This document shows, one piece after another, positions 9,185-19,582 of a stretch of DNA of 64,000 bases (its first letter is position 1; every line of letters starts with the position of its first letter). This DNA comes from Vitreoscilla sp. (lineage in GTDB: Bacteria > Pseudomonadota > Gammaproteobacteria > Burkholderiales > Burkholderiaceae_C), in NCBI GenBank assembly GCA_018780145.1, contig JADMKA010000032.1:1-64000 (forward strand), read 5' to 3'. A model generated the notes under the pieces. The model saw nothing but the letters and a program-made list of their open reading frames with translations, did not search any database and had not been told where the DNA came from. A program made the position numbers and the translations under genes.

Positions 9185-9263
9185 GCGTCGATTATTGCGT
9201 GAATCGACAGCTTCCCCTCGCTGGGCAGGGCATTTGTTCGTCGATCACAAATGCTACTGGCAT

Positions 9264-9289
9264 GAAAAAGGCGGGCCCTGGCCCGCCTT
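9264..9289 (-). terminator. Rho-independent terminator downstream of the PsiF-like gene
   Basis: Read on the minus strand, AAGGCGGGC and GCCCGCCTT pair around a short loop and are followed by a run of T. The stem occupies 9268-9289 of the plus-strand numbering, with the T-tract at 9264-9268. It lies 23 bases beyond the stop of the gene at 9312-9611. Confidence 0.85.
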
Positions 9290-9311
9290 CGTGCGCATCA
9301 CCGGTGAACCG

Positions 9312-9611
9312 TCACTTGCTCAGGCAGTCCTTCATGAAGGCCTTGCGCTCGTCGCCCTTCTTGCCCTTGGCGTCGGCGTTGCAGGTCTTCATCTTGTCGG
9401 TCTGCGAGACCTTGGCGGACAGGCAGTCCTTCATGAAGGCCTTGCGCTCGTCGCCCTTCATGGGGCCGGCCTTGTCGTTGCACTGGCCCATCTTGCTCTG
9501 TTGGGCGGATTGCGCCGGGCCCGAGGCCGGGGCGCTCGCCGGGGCGGCGGTCTGGGCCGAGGCGGCGAACGCGGCGGTGGCCACGGCAAGAGCGACGAAA
9601 AACTGCTTCAT
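9312..9611 (-). CDS. PsiF-repeat exported protein
   Basis: A 99-residue protein: signal peptide (FFVALAVATAAFAASAQ), an Ala/Pro/Ser linker, then two copies of the PsiF repeat with the shared core GDERKAFMKDCLS (one in the middle, one at the C-terminus). Each repeat carries two Cys (MGQCND...KDCLS and MKTCNA...KDCLS). PsiF was named as a phosphate-starvation-inducible protein in E. coli; its biochemical role is unknown. ATG 9611 has AAGGA at good distance. It is probably monocistronic, bounded by a terminator. No pho box was identified by eye. Confidence 0.85.
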   Translation of the reverse strand: MKQFFVALAVATAAFAASAQTAAPASAPASGPAQSAQQSKMGQCNDKAGPMKGDERKAFMKDCLSAKVSQTDKMKTCNADAKGKKGDERKAFMKDCLSK

Positions 9612-9733
9612 GGGGCGTCCTTGGTGTCTGTGGGTATCGAACCGCGGGGGATTCAACCACTGAGGCTCCCCGCCGGCAACCCGGACAACGCGCCAGACCT
9701 GCCGCCGGATGACCGGCGTCAAGCCCAACGCCG

Positions 9734-11170
9734 TCAAAGGATCTTGCGGGGGTGTGCCAGCGCCTCGTGCGCGGCGTGCAGGCGCCGCACCAGCACCTTG
9801 ATGAAAGCCGCATCGAAGCGGTGCCGGGTGTCCGGGCTCAGTTGGCCCAGGCTCTCCGGGTTGAAGGAGACGGTGGTGCAAGGCTCCGAGACGATCACGT
9901 CGGTGGCATGGCGGCGCAGGTCGGCGCTGGGCGCCAGGTAGGCCATCTCGCCGACCGAGGTGCCGGCCCCCAGGCGCGCCACGCGCTGGCCGTCGCGGAA
10001 GACTTCGACCTCGCCCTGAGCGATGCAGTAGAACTGCTTGCCCTCCTGGCCGCGCTTGAAGATCTTGTGGCCGAAGGGGAAGCGCTGCCAGCGCGCGCGG
10101 TGCACCACCTCCCACAGCTCGACGTCGCCGAAATCGGCAAAGAACTCGAGGGCCCGCAGCAGGTTGAAACGCTCGGAGTCAAGCACCCGCTGCAGTTGGC
10201 CGCGCGGCACCTCGTGGTTGGTGATCAGGGCCGACAAGGCCTGGGCGAACTGGTCCCAGTCTTCCGGGCGGTCGTTGCGGTCCTTGGCCAGCGCGCCGCG
10301 GATGGTCCGGTCCAGCGCGGCACTGACGCCTTCGCGCAGTGCCGTCAGCGGCTCGGGCTCGGCGTGGCAGATCATGTTCAGCAGCGCCACCTGGTTGTCG
10401 GCCTCGAAGGGCGGCCGGCCGGCGATCAGGTGGTAGAGCACCGCGGCGAGCGAGTAGATGTCGGCGCGGCAGTCGAGCGTGGAGCCTTCCAGCTGCTCTG
10501 GTGACATGTAGGCCAGCGAGCCGACGCGGTGGATCTGGGTGCGGTCCGAGCCGAGGTTGAGCACGCTGCCGAAATCGGTCAGCTTGATGTCGACGACTTC
10601 GGCGCCCTCGGTCACCGCCAGGATGTTGGCCGGCTTCACGTCGCGGTGGATCAGGCCTTGCCGGTAGACGTAGCCCAGCGCCATCGCGCACTTGAAGCCG
10701 ATCTCGACGACCTGCTCCAGCGTCAGCAGGCGGTCCTGCTGGCAAAACGCACGCAGCGTCAGCCCGGGCACATGCTCCATCACCAGATAGGGCTGGGCCG
10801 GGTCGTCGACCGCATCGAACATCTGCACCACGTTCGGGTGGTTCAGGCGGCCGACCAGCGCCGCTTCGGCGGCGAAGAAGCGGGACGAGAAGTGCACGTC
10901 GGCGGCCGAGCGGCCAGCGCTGGCACGGGCGCGCTTGATCGCCACCTCGCGGCCATTGAAATCGTCGTAGGCGAGGAACACCTCGCTGGTCGCACCCTCG
11001 CCGAGGCGATCGAGCACGCGGTACTTGCCGATCGTCGGCGGCAGATCCGGGTCCACCGGCCGGTGCATGGGCACGGTCGCCTGCGCCTTCGTGCGGGACC
11101 GCGAGGAGCTGGTGCTGGGCGAGGTGGTGGACGGGGTGCTGGTCACGGTGTGGTCCGGGTCATGGCGCAT
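9734..11170 (-). CDS. Ser/Thr protein kinase with C-terminal cyclic-nucleotide-binding domain
   Basis: A soluble Hanks-type kinase. After a Ser/Thr-rich N-terminal tail, the kinase domain runs from GKYRVLDRLGEGATSEVFLA (glycine loop) through VAIKRA (Lys), LIHRDVKPANI (catalytic Asp), LTDFGSVLNL (metal Asp) and YMSPEQLEGS (activation segment). About 130 residues from the C-terminus a cyclic-nucleotide-binding domain begins: FPFGHKIFKRGQEGKQFYCI, then VGEMAYLAP at the phosphate-binding cassette position. No membrane segment is seen. The ATG at 11170 is preferred; the frame extends to a GTG at 11254. The gene is divergent from argS. The fused sensor domain suggests that a nucleotide or another small ligand tunes kinase activity; the substrate is unknown. 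Confidence 0.85.
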   Translation of the reverse strand: MRHDPDHTVTSTPSTTSPSTSSSRSRTKAQATVPMHRPVDPDLPPTIGKYRVLDRLGEGATSEVFLAYDDFNGREVAIKRARASAGRSAADVHFSSRFFAAEAALVGRLNHPNVVQMFDAVDDPAQPYLVMEHVPGLTLRAFCQQDRLLTLEQVVEIGFKCAMALGYVYRQGLIHRDVKPANILAVTEGAEVVDIKLTDFGSVLNLGSDRTQIHRVGSLAYMSPEQLEGSTLDCRADIYSLAAVLYHLIAGRPPFEADNQVALLNMICHAEPEPLTALREGVSAALDRTIRGALAKDRNDRPEDWDQFAQALSALITNHEVPRGQLQRVLDSERFNLLRALEFFADFGDVELWEVVHRARWQRFPFGHKIFKRGQEGKQFYCIAQGEVEVFRDGQRVARLGAGTSVGEMAYLAPSADLRRHATDVIVSEPCTTVSFNPESLGQLSPDTRHRFDAAFIKVLVRRLHAAHEALAHPRKIL

Positions 11171-11289
11171 GCGGCAGCCACGCTCGGCTCCCCGGGCGCG
11201 CCTGCCCGTGCCCCGACTGTGAACCATTCGCCAATCGCTTGAAAGCCCGAACACCGCCGGCCCGGCCCGGCAATTCGGTCCCCCAACCT

Positions 11290-11295
11290 TAGAAT
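11290..11295 (+). promoter_or_regulatory. -10 box of argS, placed for a leaderless transcript
   Basis: TAGAAT ends six bases before the argS ATG at 11302. Transcription from this box would begin at or next to the A of the start codon, and no Shine-Dalgarno is visible. No convincing -35 is seen. Confidence 0.4.
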
Positions 11296-11301
11296 CCGCT
11301 C

Positions 11302-13017
11302 ATGATCCAAGCCAAGGCAGAGCTGCAGCTCGCGCTGGCCCGCGCTGTGGCGCAGCTGGCCCCCGACCACCCCCTCACCCCCGCGTTCGAGTCGCCCAAG
11401 CAGGCAGCCCACGGCGACCTGGCCGTCACCGTGGCCATGCAACTGGCCAAGCCGCTGAAGGCCAACCCGCGCGCGCTTGCCGAGTCGCTGGTCGCTGCGC
11501 TGCAGGCGCAACCCGAGGTGCAGCGTTGGGTGGATTCGCTGGAGATCGCCGGCCCCGGCTTCATCAACCTGCGCCTGTCACCTGCGGCCAAGCAGGCGGT
11601 GGTGCGCGAAGTGCGCACGGCGGCAGACCAGTTCGGCCGCCAGCCCGCCAACGGCGCCAAGCTGATGGTGGAGTTCGTGTCGGCCAACCCGACCGGCCCA
11701 CTGCACGTGGGCCATGGCCGCCAGGGTGCCCTGGGCGACTCGATCTGCCACTTGTTCGAGACCCAGGGCTGGGACGTCACCCGCGAGTTCTACTACAACG
11801 ACGCCGGCGTGCAGATCGCCACCCTGGCCACCTCCACCCAATGCCGCCTGCGGGGCCTGAAGCCCGGCGACACCGGCTGGCCGGAGGCCGCCTACAACGG
11901 CGACTACATCGCCGACATCGCGGCCGACTTCCTGGCCAAAAAGACGGTGAAGGCCGACGACCGCGAGTTCACAGCCTCGGGTGACCCCGAAGACCTGGAC
12001 GGCATCCGCCAGTTCGCCGTCGCCTACCTGCGCCACGAGCAGGACCTGGACCTGCAGGCCTTCGGCGTGCACTTCGACAACTACTTCCTCGAATCGAGCC
12101 TGTACACCAGCGGCCGCGTCACCGACACGATCGGCCGGCTGGAGAAATCGGGCAAGACCTTCGAGGAAGGTGGCGCGCTGTGGCTGCGCACCACCGACTA
12201 CGGTGACGACAAGGACCGCGTGATGCGCAAGTCCGACGGCACCTACACCTACTTCCTGCCCGACGTGGCCTACCACCTGAACAAGTGGGAGCGAGGCTTC
12301 AGCAAGGTCATCAACGTGCAGGGCACCGACCACCACGGCACCATCGCCCGGGTGCGCGGCGGCGTGCAGGCGGCCGGCATGGGCGTGCCCGTGGGCTACC
12401 CCGACTATGTGCTGCACAAGATGGTCACGGTGATGAAGGGCGGCCAGGAGGTCAAGATCTCCAAGCGCTCGGGCAGCTACGTGACGCTGCGCGACCTGAT
12501 CGACTGGACCAGCCGCGACGCGGTGCGCTTCTTCCTGATCAGCCGCAAGGCCGACACCGAGTTCGTCTTCGACGTCGACCTGGCGCTGAAGCAGAACGAC
12601 GAGAACCCGGTCTTCTACGTGCAGTACGCCCACGCCCGCATCTGCTCGGTGCTGGCACAGGCGCGCACGCAGGGGCACGACACCGCGCGGCTGGGCGATG
12701 CCGACCTGTCGCTGCTGGTGGCGCCCACCGAACTTTCGCTGATGCTCAAGCTGGCCGACTACCCCGGCATGCTGACTGGCGCCGCGCGCGAGCTGGCCCC
12801 GCACGACGTGGCGTTCTACCTGCGCGATCTGGCATCCGCGTTCCACAGCTACTATGCCGCCGAGCGCTTCCTGGTCGACGACGCGGGCCTGGCCCTCGCC
12901 CGGCTGGCGCTGCTGGACGCCACCCGCCAGGTGCTGCGCAACGCGTTGTCGCTGCTGGGCGTCGGCGCGCCGGAATCGATGTCGCGTGAAACCTCTTCAG
13001 CCACGGAGTCGGAATGA
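11302..13017 (+). CDS. argS: Arginyl-tRNA synthetase
   Basis: Class I aminoacyl-tRNA synthetase charging tRNA-Arg, 571 residues. Visible are the N-terminal additional domain, the HIGH-type motif in [20 protein letters not shown], the KMSKS-type site as [17 protein letters not shown], and the C-terminal DALR anticodon-binding domain (from [20 protein letters not shown] to the end). Its stop overlaps the ATG of the SPOR-domain gene (ATGA). The order argS-SPOR protein-dsbA is typical of Burkholderiales. Confidence 0.97.
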   Translation: MIQAKAELQLALARAVAQLAPDHPLTPAFESPKQAAHGDLAVTVAMQLAKPLKANPRALAESLVAALQAQPEVQRWVDSLEIAGPGFINLRLSPAAKQAVVREVRTAADQFGRQPANGAKLMVEFVSANPTGPLHVGHGRQGALGDSICHLFETQGWDVTREFYYNDAGVQIATLATSTQCRLRGLKPGDTGWPEAAYNGDYIADIAADFLAKKTVKADDREFTASGDPEDLDGIRQFAVAYLRHEQDLDLQAFGVHFDNYFLESSLYTSGRVTDTIGRLEKSGKTFEEGGALWLRTTDYGDDKDRVMRKSDGTYTYFLPDVAYHLNKWERGFSKVINVQGTDHHGTIARVRGGVQAAGMGVPVGYPDYVLHKMVTVMKGGQEVKISKRSGSYVTLRDLIDWTSRDAVRFFLISRKADTEFVFDVDLALKQNDENPVFYVQYAHARICSVLAQARTQGHDTARLGDADLSLLVAPTELSLMLKLADYPGMLTGAARELAPHDVAFYLRDLASAFHSYYAAERFLVDDAGLALARLALLDATRQVLRNALSLLGVGAPESMSRETSSATESE

Positions 13018-13697
13018 AACTGCAAGCTGGCGCCTTCGCGAAACACCAACGCGGTGGCTTCGCCATGGGCCTGATCGTCGGCCTGCTGATCGGCCTGGCC
13101 CTGGCGCTCGGCGTGGCGCTGTACATCGCCAAGGTGCCCTCGCCCTTCCATGACAAGGTGCCGCACCGCAGCCCGGAGCAGGATGCCGCCGAGGCCGAAA
13201 AGCTGAAGAACTGGGACCCGAACGCCGGCCTGGGTGGCAAGCCGGTGACCCGGCCCGCCAGCCCGGGCTCGGCGGGCCAGGTGGCTCCGCCGCCGTCGTC
13301 TCCTGCCGTCACGGCCCGGCCGGGCCCGGCCTCGCAGCCGGCCGCGATACCGGCGCCACCGCCGAAGCCAGGCCGCGATGCAGCGGCGATCCTGGCGGGC
13401 GAGCCGGTGCCCGGCGTCAAAGCGTCGGCTCCGGCCCGCTCCGGGCCCGAGCCCTTTGTCTACTACGTCCAGGCCGGTGCCTTCTCGAGCCCGGACGATG
13501 CCGAACAGCAGCGTGCCAAGCTGGCTCTGCAGGGCTTTGCCGCCAAGATCACCGAGCGCGAGCAGAGCGGCCGCACCGTCCACCGGGTGCGGCTCGGGCC
13601 GTTCGACAGCCAGGCCGAGGCCGAAAGCCAGCAGGAGCGCGTCAAGGCGCTGGGCGTGGACGCCGCCCTGGTCCGGCTCGAACGGCCGCGCAGCTGA
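13014..13697 (+). CDS. SPOR-domain membrane protein, FtsN-like
   Basis: 227 residues: a short cytoplasmic N-terminus, one membrane segment ([20 protein letters not shown]), a long Pro/Ala-rich periplasmic linker, and a C-terminal SPOR domain starting [20 protein letters not shown] and ending near [13 protein letters not shown] domains bind glycan strands stripped of stem peptides and bring proteins to the division septum, so a role in cell division or septal peptidoglycan is expected. Topology and position after argS match the protein often annotated as FtsN in betaproteobacteria, though SPOR proteins are too divergent to be certain. ATGA overlap with argS implies coupled translation. Confidence 0.85.
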   Translation: MKLQAGAFAKHQRGGFAMGLIVGLLIGLALALGVALYIAKVPSPFHDKVPHRSPEQDAAEAEKLKNWDPNAGLGGKPVTRPASPGSAGQVAPPPSSPAVTARPGPASQPAAIPAPPPKPGRDAAAILAGEPVPGVKASAPARSGPEPFVYYVQAGAFSSPDDAEQQRAKLALQGFAAKITEREQSGRTVHRVRLGPFDSQAEAESQQERVKALGVDAALVRLERPRS

Positions 13698-13761
13698 ACT
13701 TCGGCGGGCCACGCACCTCCATCGGTGACACCGCTGTGCACACTCTTCAAGGAACCCAGCC

Positions 13762-14403
13762 ATGAACCGGCGCGATTTTTCCTCCCTCGGCCTCGGCCTC
13801 GTCGGCGTCTCGGCCGCCCCCCTGGCGCAGGCCCAGGCCGGGCCGGTCGAGGGCACGCACTACCAACGGCTCGCGCAGCCGATCCCGATGGCCTCGACCG
13901 GCAAGGTCGAGGTGGTCGAGTTCTTCTGGTACGGCTGCCCGCACTGCTTTGCGCTGGAGCCGCTGGTGGAGCAATGGCTGGCCCGCCTGCCTCCTGACGT
14001 GAGCTTTCGCCGCGCGCCGGCCGCCTTCACGCCGCAGTACGAATTCCACCAGAGGGTGTACTTCGCGCTGGAGGCGATGGGCGGTGTGGCCACCGTTCAC
14101 CGCAAGCTGTTCAACGCCATCCATCTGGAGAAGAAACGCCTGGGCAGCGAGGCTGAAGTGGTGGCGTTCGTCACCGGCCTGGGCCTGGACGGTGCCAAGT
14201 TCAGCGAGACGCTGAAATCCTTCGGGGTGGCCACCAAGGCCCGCCAGGCGCGGCAACTGGCGGAGGGCTACCGCATCGAAGGCGTCCCCGCCGTCGGCGT
14301 GCAGGGCCGCTACATCACCTCTGCCGCCATGGCCGGCAGCAACGACCGCGTGTTCCAGGTGGTGGACCACCTGATCGCCCTGGCACGCAAGACGCTGGGC
14401 TGA
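13762..14403 (+). CDS. dsbA: Periplasmic thiol:disulfide oxidoreductase DsbA
   Basis: 213 residues with a Tat/Sec-like signal region (MNRRDFSSLGLGLVGVSAAP) and the thioredoxin-fold active site in VVEFFWYGCPHCFALEPL: a CPHC motif, as in E. coli DsbA. The cis-Pro loop is seen in IEGVPAVGVQGRY. DsbA introduces disulfides into exported proteins such as LptD. It follows the SPOR gene by 64 bases and is followed by a copy of the dispersed palindromic repeat. The twin-Arg start (NRRDF) is unusual for DsbA and could mean folded export by Tat; this is an inference from the motif only. Confidence 0.93.
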   Translation: MNRRDFSSLGLGLVGVSAAPLAQAQAGPVEGTHYQRLAQPIPMASTGKVEVVEFFWYGCPHCFALEPLVEQWLARLPPDVSFRRAPAAFTPQYEFHQRVYFALEAMGGVATVHRKLFNAIHLEKKRLGSEAEVVAFVTGLGLDGAKFSETLKSFGVATKARQARQLAEGYRIEGVPAVGVQGRYITSAAMAGSNDRVFQVVDHLIALARKTLG

Positions 14404-14404
14404 G

Positions 14405-14460
14405 CTGGGGCACCCGGTGCCGGGGTTCCGGCCCCACCCTCCGAGAGGGCCACGCGGCCG
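14405..14460 (+). repeat. Dispersed palindromic intergenic repeat, copy A
   Basis: Directly after dsbA: GGGGCACCCGGTGCCGGGG, followed by TTCCGGCCCCACCC and then CCGAGAGGGCCACGCGGCC. The first part is shared with the copies at 22512-22602 and 57922-58005; the second resembles the copy at 15913-15960. The GGGG...CCCC arms can form a hairpin that may act at the 3' end of the dsbA mRNA. Confidence 0.7.
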
Positions 14461-14502
14461 ATGCCAGTGGCAGGCGTCAGCGTAGAATGGTCTGCAAGTT
14501 TC

Positions 14503-15099
14503 ATGCCGTTCATGCCGACTCTCCATTCCCCCCTCTTTCGCGCCGCCTGGCTCGGGCTATGTGCCACCCTGGTGGCGGGCTCGGCCTGGGCCGAAAAGGC
14601 CGATCGCGGTTTGCCGATGGTGATCGAAAGCGACGGCCAGCAGTCCGCCACGGTGGACCTGAAGACCAAGCTCACGGTGATCAGCGGCAACGTGGTCATC
14701 GCCCAGGGCAGCCTTCAGATCAAGGCCGACCGGGTCGAGATCAAGGAAGCGCCACCCGGCCGCTACCAGGCCACCGCCCGCGGCAGTGCCGAGCGCCCGG
14801 CCCAGTTCCGCCAGAAGCGCGACCGGGTCGACGAAACCGTCGAGGCCGAGGCCCTGCGAGTCGAGTACGACGGCGCCAACGAGAAGGTGCGTTTCGTGGG
14901 TGACGCGAAGATGCGGGTGGTGCGGCCCAGCGGCCCGCCGGACGAGGCGAGTGCCGCCGTCATCACCTACGACCAACGCAGCGACACCATCGTCTTCGAG
15001 GGTGGCCCGCCGCCCAGCGCCGGCGCCCCGCCCGGTCGCGCCCGGCTGGTCTTCATCCCGCGCGGTGCCGACGCCACCGCCTCGGAGCCGGCCAAGTGA
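14503..15099 (+). CDS. lptA: LPS-transport periplasmic bridge protein LptA
   Basis: LptA polymerises into the periplasmic bridge that carries LPS from the inner-membrane LptBFGC complex to LptD. The 198-residue product has a signal peptide ([18 protein letters not shown]) and the OstA-like domain: [40 protein letters not shown], and [23 protein letters not shown] 14503 is used; ATG 14512 is a close alternative. TAGAAT at 14483-14488 may be its -10 box. lptC, which commonly precedes lptA in this order, is absent: a repeat element and dsbA lie upstream. The stop overlaps the GTG of lptB. Confidence 0.93.
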   Translation: MPFMPTLHSPLFRAAWLGLCATLVAGSAWAEKADRGLPMVIESDGQQSATVDLKTKLTVISGNVVIAQGSLQIKADRVEIKEAPPGRYQATARGSAERPAQFRQKRDRVDETVEAEALRVEYDGANEKVRFVGDAKMRVVRPSGPPDEASAAVITYDQRSDTIVFEGGPPPSAGAPPGRARLVFIPRGADATASEPAK

Positions 15100-15884
15100 A
15101 CGCGCCGGACGCCACGGCTGCCCTGACGGCCGCGCCCACCACCGGCAGCCGACTCGAAGCCACCGGCCTGCGCAAGAGCTATGGCGCGCGCATGGTGGTG
15201 AAGAACGTTCACCTGGCCGTGGGGGCGGGCGAGGTCGTCGGCCTGCTGGGCCCCAACGGCGCCGGCAAGACCACCACCTTCTACATGGTGGTGGGCCTGG
15301 TGCGGTGCGACGCCGGCGAGATCCACATCGACGGGATCGCGGTGGAGCGCAAGCCGATTCACCAGCGCTCGCGACTGGGCCTGTCCTACCTGCCGCAGGA
15401 GGCCTCGATCTTCCGCAAGCTGACCGTCGAGGAGAACATCCGTGCGGTGCTGGAGCTTCAGGTCGATTCACGCGGCAAGCCGCTCGCCGATGCCGAGATC
15501 CAGCGCCTGCTGGAGGGGCTGCTGCACGACCTGAGCCTGACCGGCCTGCGCGATTCGCCGGCCCCGGCCTTGTCCGGCGGCGAGCGCCGGCGCGTCGAGA
15601 TCGCCCGGGCGTTGGCCACGCAACCGCGCTTCATCCTGCTCGACGAGCCCTTCGCCGGGGTCGACCCGATCGCGGTGATCGAGATCCAGCGCATCATCGG
15701 CTTCCTCAAATCTCGCGGTATCGGCGTGCTGATCACCGACCACAACGTACGCGAAACCCTGGGCATCTGCGACCGTGCCTACATCATCAGCGAAGGCAAC
15801 GTGCTCGCCGAGGGCACGCCCGACCACATCATCGAGAACCCGGACGTGCGCCGGGTCTACCTCGGCGAGCATTTCCGAATGTGA
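15096..15884 (+). CDS. lptB: LPS-export ABC transporter ATPase LptB
   Basis: Cytoplasmic ATPase that powers LPS extraction by LptFG. 262 residues with Walker A ([19 protein letters not shown]), Q-loop ([20 protein letters not shown], a strong LptB signature), ABC signature ([15 protein letters not shown]), Walker B ([13 protein letters not shown]) and the switch His ([13 protein letters not shown]). GTG start overlaps the lptA stop (GTGA). The lptA-lptB-rpoN order is conserved in proteobacteria. Confidence 0.97.
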   Translation: MNAPDATAALTAAPTTGSRLEATGLRKSYGARMVVKNVHLAVGAGEVVGLLGPNGAGKTTTFYMVVGLVRCDAGEIHIDGIAVERKPIHQRSRLGLSYLPQEASIFRKLTVEENIRAVLELQVDSRGKPLADAEIQRLLEGLLHDLSLTGLRDSPAPALSGGERRRVEIARALATQPRFILLDEPFAGVDPIAVIEIQRIIGFLKSRGIGVLITDHNVRETLGICDRAYIISEGNVLAEGTPDHIIENPDVRRVYLGEHFRM

Positions 15885-15912
15885 CATGTCGACCCTTCGG
15901 TTCACCTTCGGT

Positions 15913-15960
15913 GCCCCGGCCCCCCGAGGGGGCCGCGCGGTCGCTTGGGAGCGGCCCGGC
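15913..15960 (+). repeat. Dispersed intergenic repeat, variant copy D
   Basis: Between lptB and rpoN: CCCCGGCCCCCCGAGGGGGC, then CGCGCGGTCGC and TTGGGAGCGGCCCGGC. The last part is shared with the copies near 22.5 kb and 57.9 kb, the first with copy A. The CCCCC/GGGGG arms form a short hairpin. Confidence 0.6.
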
Positions 15961-15992
15961 ACGCCCGCGCGCAGGCCGCTGAGGGCGGGCAC

Positions 15993-17518
15993 ATGAAACC
16001 CACTCTCCAAGTCCGCCTGTCTCAGCACCTGGCGCTGACGCCCCAGCTGCAACAGTCCATCCGCCTGCTGCAGCTGTCCACGTTGGAACTGCACCAGGAA
16101 GTCGAGCAGATGCTCGAGCAGAACCCCTTCCTCGAGCCCGAGGAAGACGCCACGCCCTACGAGTTCGGCGCCGAGCGCGCCACGCCGGCGCAGCGCGAGG
16201 AGCACGACACCCCCGGCACCCAGGTCGGCGAAGGTGGCGACGAGCCGGCCGGCATGGACACCGCAGAGTTCGGCACCACGGAGCGCGACGACTGGGAGAA
16301 CGGCACCGAGCGCGACGACTTCGACGGCATCCGCGAACTGCCCTCGTCCGCCAGCTCCAGCAGCGCCGGCGATGCCGGCGGCGACATGGACGCCAACGAG
16401 CGCAGCACCCACGCGCCCAGCCTGCAGGATCACCTGCGGGCCCAGTTGTCGGGCATGCGCCTGGCGCCCCAGGACGCGGCGGCGGTGATGGTGCTGATCG
16501 AGTCGCTGACCGACGATGGCTACCTGGACGGCACGCTGGAGGACATCGCCGAACGCGTGTCCGATTCGCTGGGCATCACCGGCATCGACGCCCGCGAGGA
16601 GTTGCTGGACCAGTTGCGCTGCGGCCTCAAGTGGCTGCAAAGCCTGGAGCCCGCCGGCGTCGGAGCGGCCGACCTCGGCGACTGCCTGGCCCTGCAACTG
16701 AGGCACCACCCGGCCAGCCCGGCACGCACCTGCGCGCTGGCCATCTGCGCCGGCCACCTGCCCCTGCTGGCCCGCCGCGACCTGAAGAAGCTGGCTGCGG
16801 CCACCGGCGCCGACGAGGCCACGGTGAAAGCCGCGCAGGCCCTGATCGTCGCCTGCGAGCCCAAGCCCGGCCGGCCCTTCGCTCCCGCCGAGAGCCTGAT
16901 CGTGGTGCCCGACGTGATCGTGCAGAAATCAGGCCGCAACTGGAAGGCGGTGCTGAACCCCGAGGTCATGCCCAAGCTGAAGGTCAGCGATCTCTATGCC
17001 CAGGCCATCCGGGGCCAGCGCGGCGGTGCCAACGGTCACCCGGGCCTCAGCGCCCGGCTGCAGGAGGCGCGCTGGTTCATCCGCAACATCCAGCAGCGCT
17101 TCGACACCATCCTGCGCGTCAGCCAGGCCATCGTCGAGCGGCAGAAGGCCTTCTTCACCCACGGCGAGATCGCCATGAAGCCGCTGGTGCTGCGCGAGAT
17201 CGCCGACGAGCTGGGGCTGCACGAATCCACCATCTCGCGCGTGACCACGGCCAAGTACATGACCACGCCGTTCGGCACCTTCGAGTTGAAGTACTTCTTC
17301 GGCTCCTCGCTGAACACCGATGCCGGCGGCAACGCCAGCAGCACCGCCGTGCGCGCACTGATCAAGCAGTTCGTCGCCGCCGAGAGCGCGGCCAAGCCGC
17401 TGTCGGACAGCCAGATCGCCGACATGCTGGAGGAGCAGGGCATCCAGGTCGCGCGGCGCACCGTGGCCAAGTACCGCGAGGCGCTCAAGATCGCCCCAGC
17501 CAACCTTCGAAAGGCCAT

Positions 17519-17522
<4 letters not shown>
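15993..17522 (+). CDS. rpoN: RNA polymerase sigma-54 factor RpoN
   Basis: 509 residues. Region I (LQVRLSQHLALTPQLQQSIR...LLQLSTLELHQEVEQ, two stretches), an acidic region II rich in Glu/Asp, the core-binding domain, the helix-turn-helix (LHESTISRVTTAKYM) and the RpoN box ARRTVAKYREALKI near the C-terminus are all visible. Sigma-54 directs AAA+-activator-dependent transcription, for example of nitrogen-control genes. ATG 15993 is chosen: it lies seven bases after GAGGG and begins the conserved KPTLQVRLSQHL. The stop overlaps the GTG of the next gene. Confidence 0.97.
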
Positions 17523-18802
<1,280 letters not shown>

Positions 18803-18803
18803 G

Positions 18804-19442
18804 CTACTCCAGGTAGAGCTTCAGCACGAAGTCGGCACCGATCGCGCCGCCACCGCCGACCGGGCCGCCCGACCACCACACATCCACGCGGTACGGCCCC
18901 GGCGGCACCAGGCCGTTGCCGATGCCGATGCCCTGGTAGAAGTTGGACCCCAGCATGTCCACGTCGTTCTCGGCCGAGAGGGCCACTGCCGGGCCGTAGA
19001 GGCCGTAGGGCGTCTCGTAGTGGCCGCCCATGTGCATCGGCGCGCCGCCGGCCGGCGTCAGCGTCACCTGGAACATCGTCAGGCCGGAGGCGAAGGGGTA
19101 GCTCATGCGGCTGCCCACCATCGCGCTCAGGTGGGCGTTCAGGCAGCCACCGACCAGGTTGACCTTGGTGCTCAGCACCGGCACCGGGTCGAAACGCCCG
19201 CTCTCGCCGCCGCCGGTGACGGCGGCCCAATTGAAGGCCGTGGTCTTCACGCCTTCGAACACCACGTCCTGCACCTGCCTCACCTTGCCCTTGCAGGGCG
19301 GGTGGAAGGCCTGGCCGCGGTTCAGGTCGGTGGTCTGGAAGAAGGTGCCGAAGTCCTGGGCCTGGGCGGCCAGCGGGGTGCAGAGCGAGGCCGCGAGGGC
19401 CAAGGGAGCCAACACCTGGGTGAAACGTTGCAGGCTTGCCAT
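18804..19442 (-). CDS. Exported protein of unknown function
   Basis: 212 residues with a signal peptide (VLAPLALAASLCTPLAAQAQ) and a Gly-rich, strand-rich body with no membrane segment and two isolated Cys (HPPCKGK, GGCLNAH) that could form a disulfide. The body starts DFGTFFQTTDLN. ATG 19442 has GGAGA at good distance; the open frame continues upstream but without coding character. It is convergent with rlmL (one base between the stops). No family is recognised. The mature N-terminus (AQDFGTF) resembles that of the exported protein at 25156-25656 (AQTFGTY), so the two may be distant relatives; this is weak. Confidence 0.75.
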   Translation of the reverse strand: MASLQRFTQVLAPLALAASLCTPLAAQAQDFGTFFQTTDLNRGQAFHPPCKGKVRQVQDVVFEGVKTTAFNWAAVTGGGESGRFDPVPVLSTKVNLVGGCLNAHLSAMVGSRMSYPFASGLTMFQVTLTPAGGAPMHMGGHYETPYGLYGPAVALSAENDVDMLGSNFYQGIGIGNGLVPPGPYRVDVWWSGGPVGGGGAIGADFVLKLYLE

Positions 19443-19582
19443 GATCGAATCTCCATCGAACGGTGGGGGGGCGTCGGGGGCTGCGGGCCCCCGGCCATCG
19501 GGCACAGCGCGCCGCGCGGTGACCTGACGATGGAAGAGACGCCCTGCGCCGGCCGGAACCGGACATGGCCGGGGGCTTCGAA

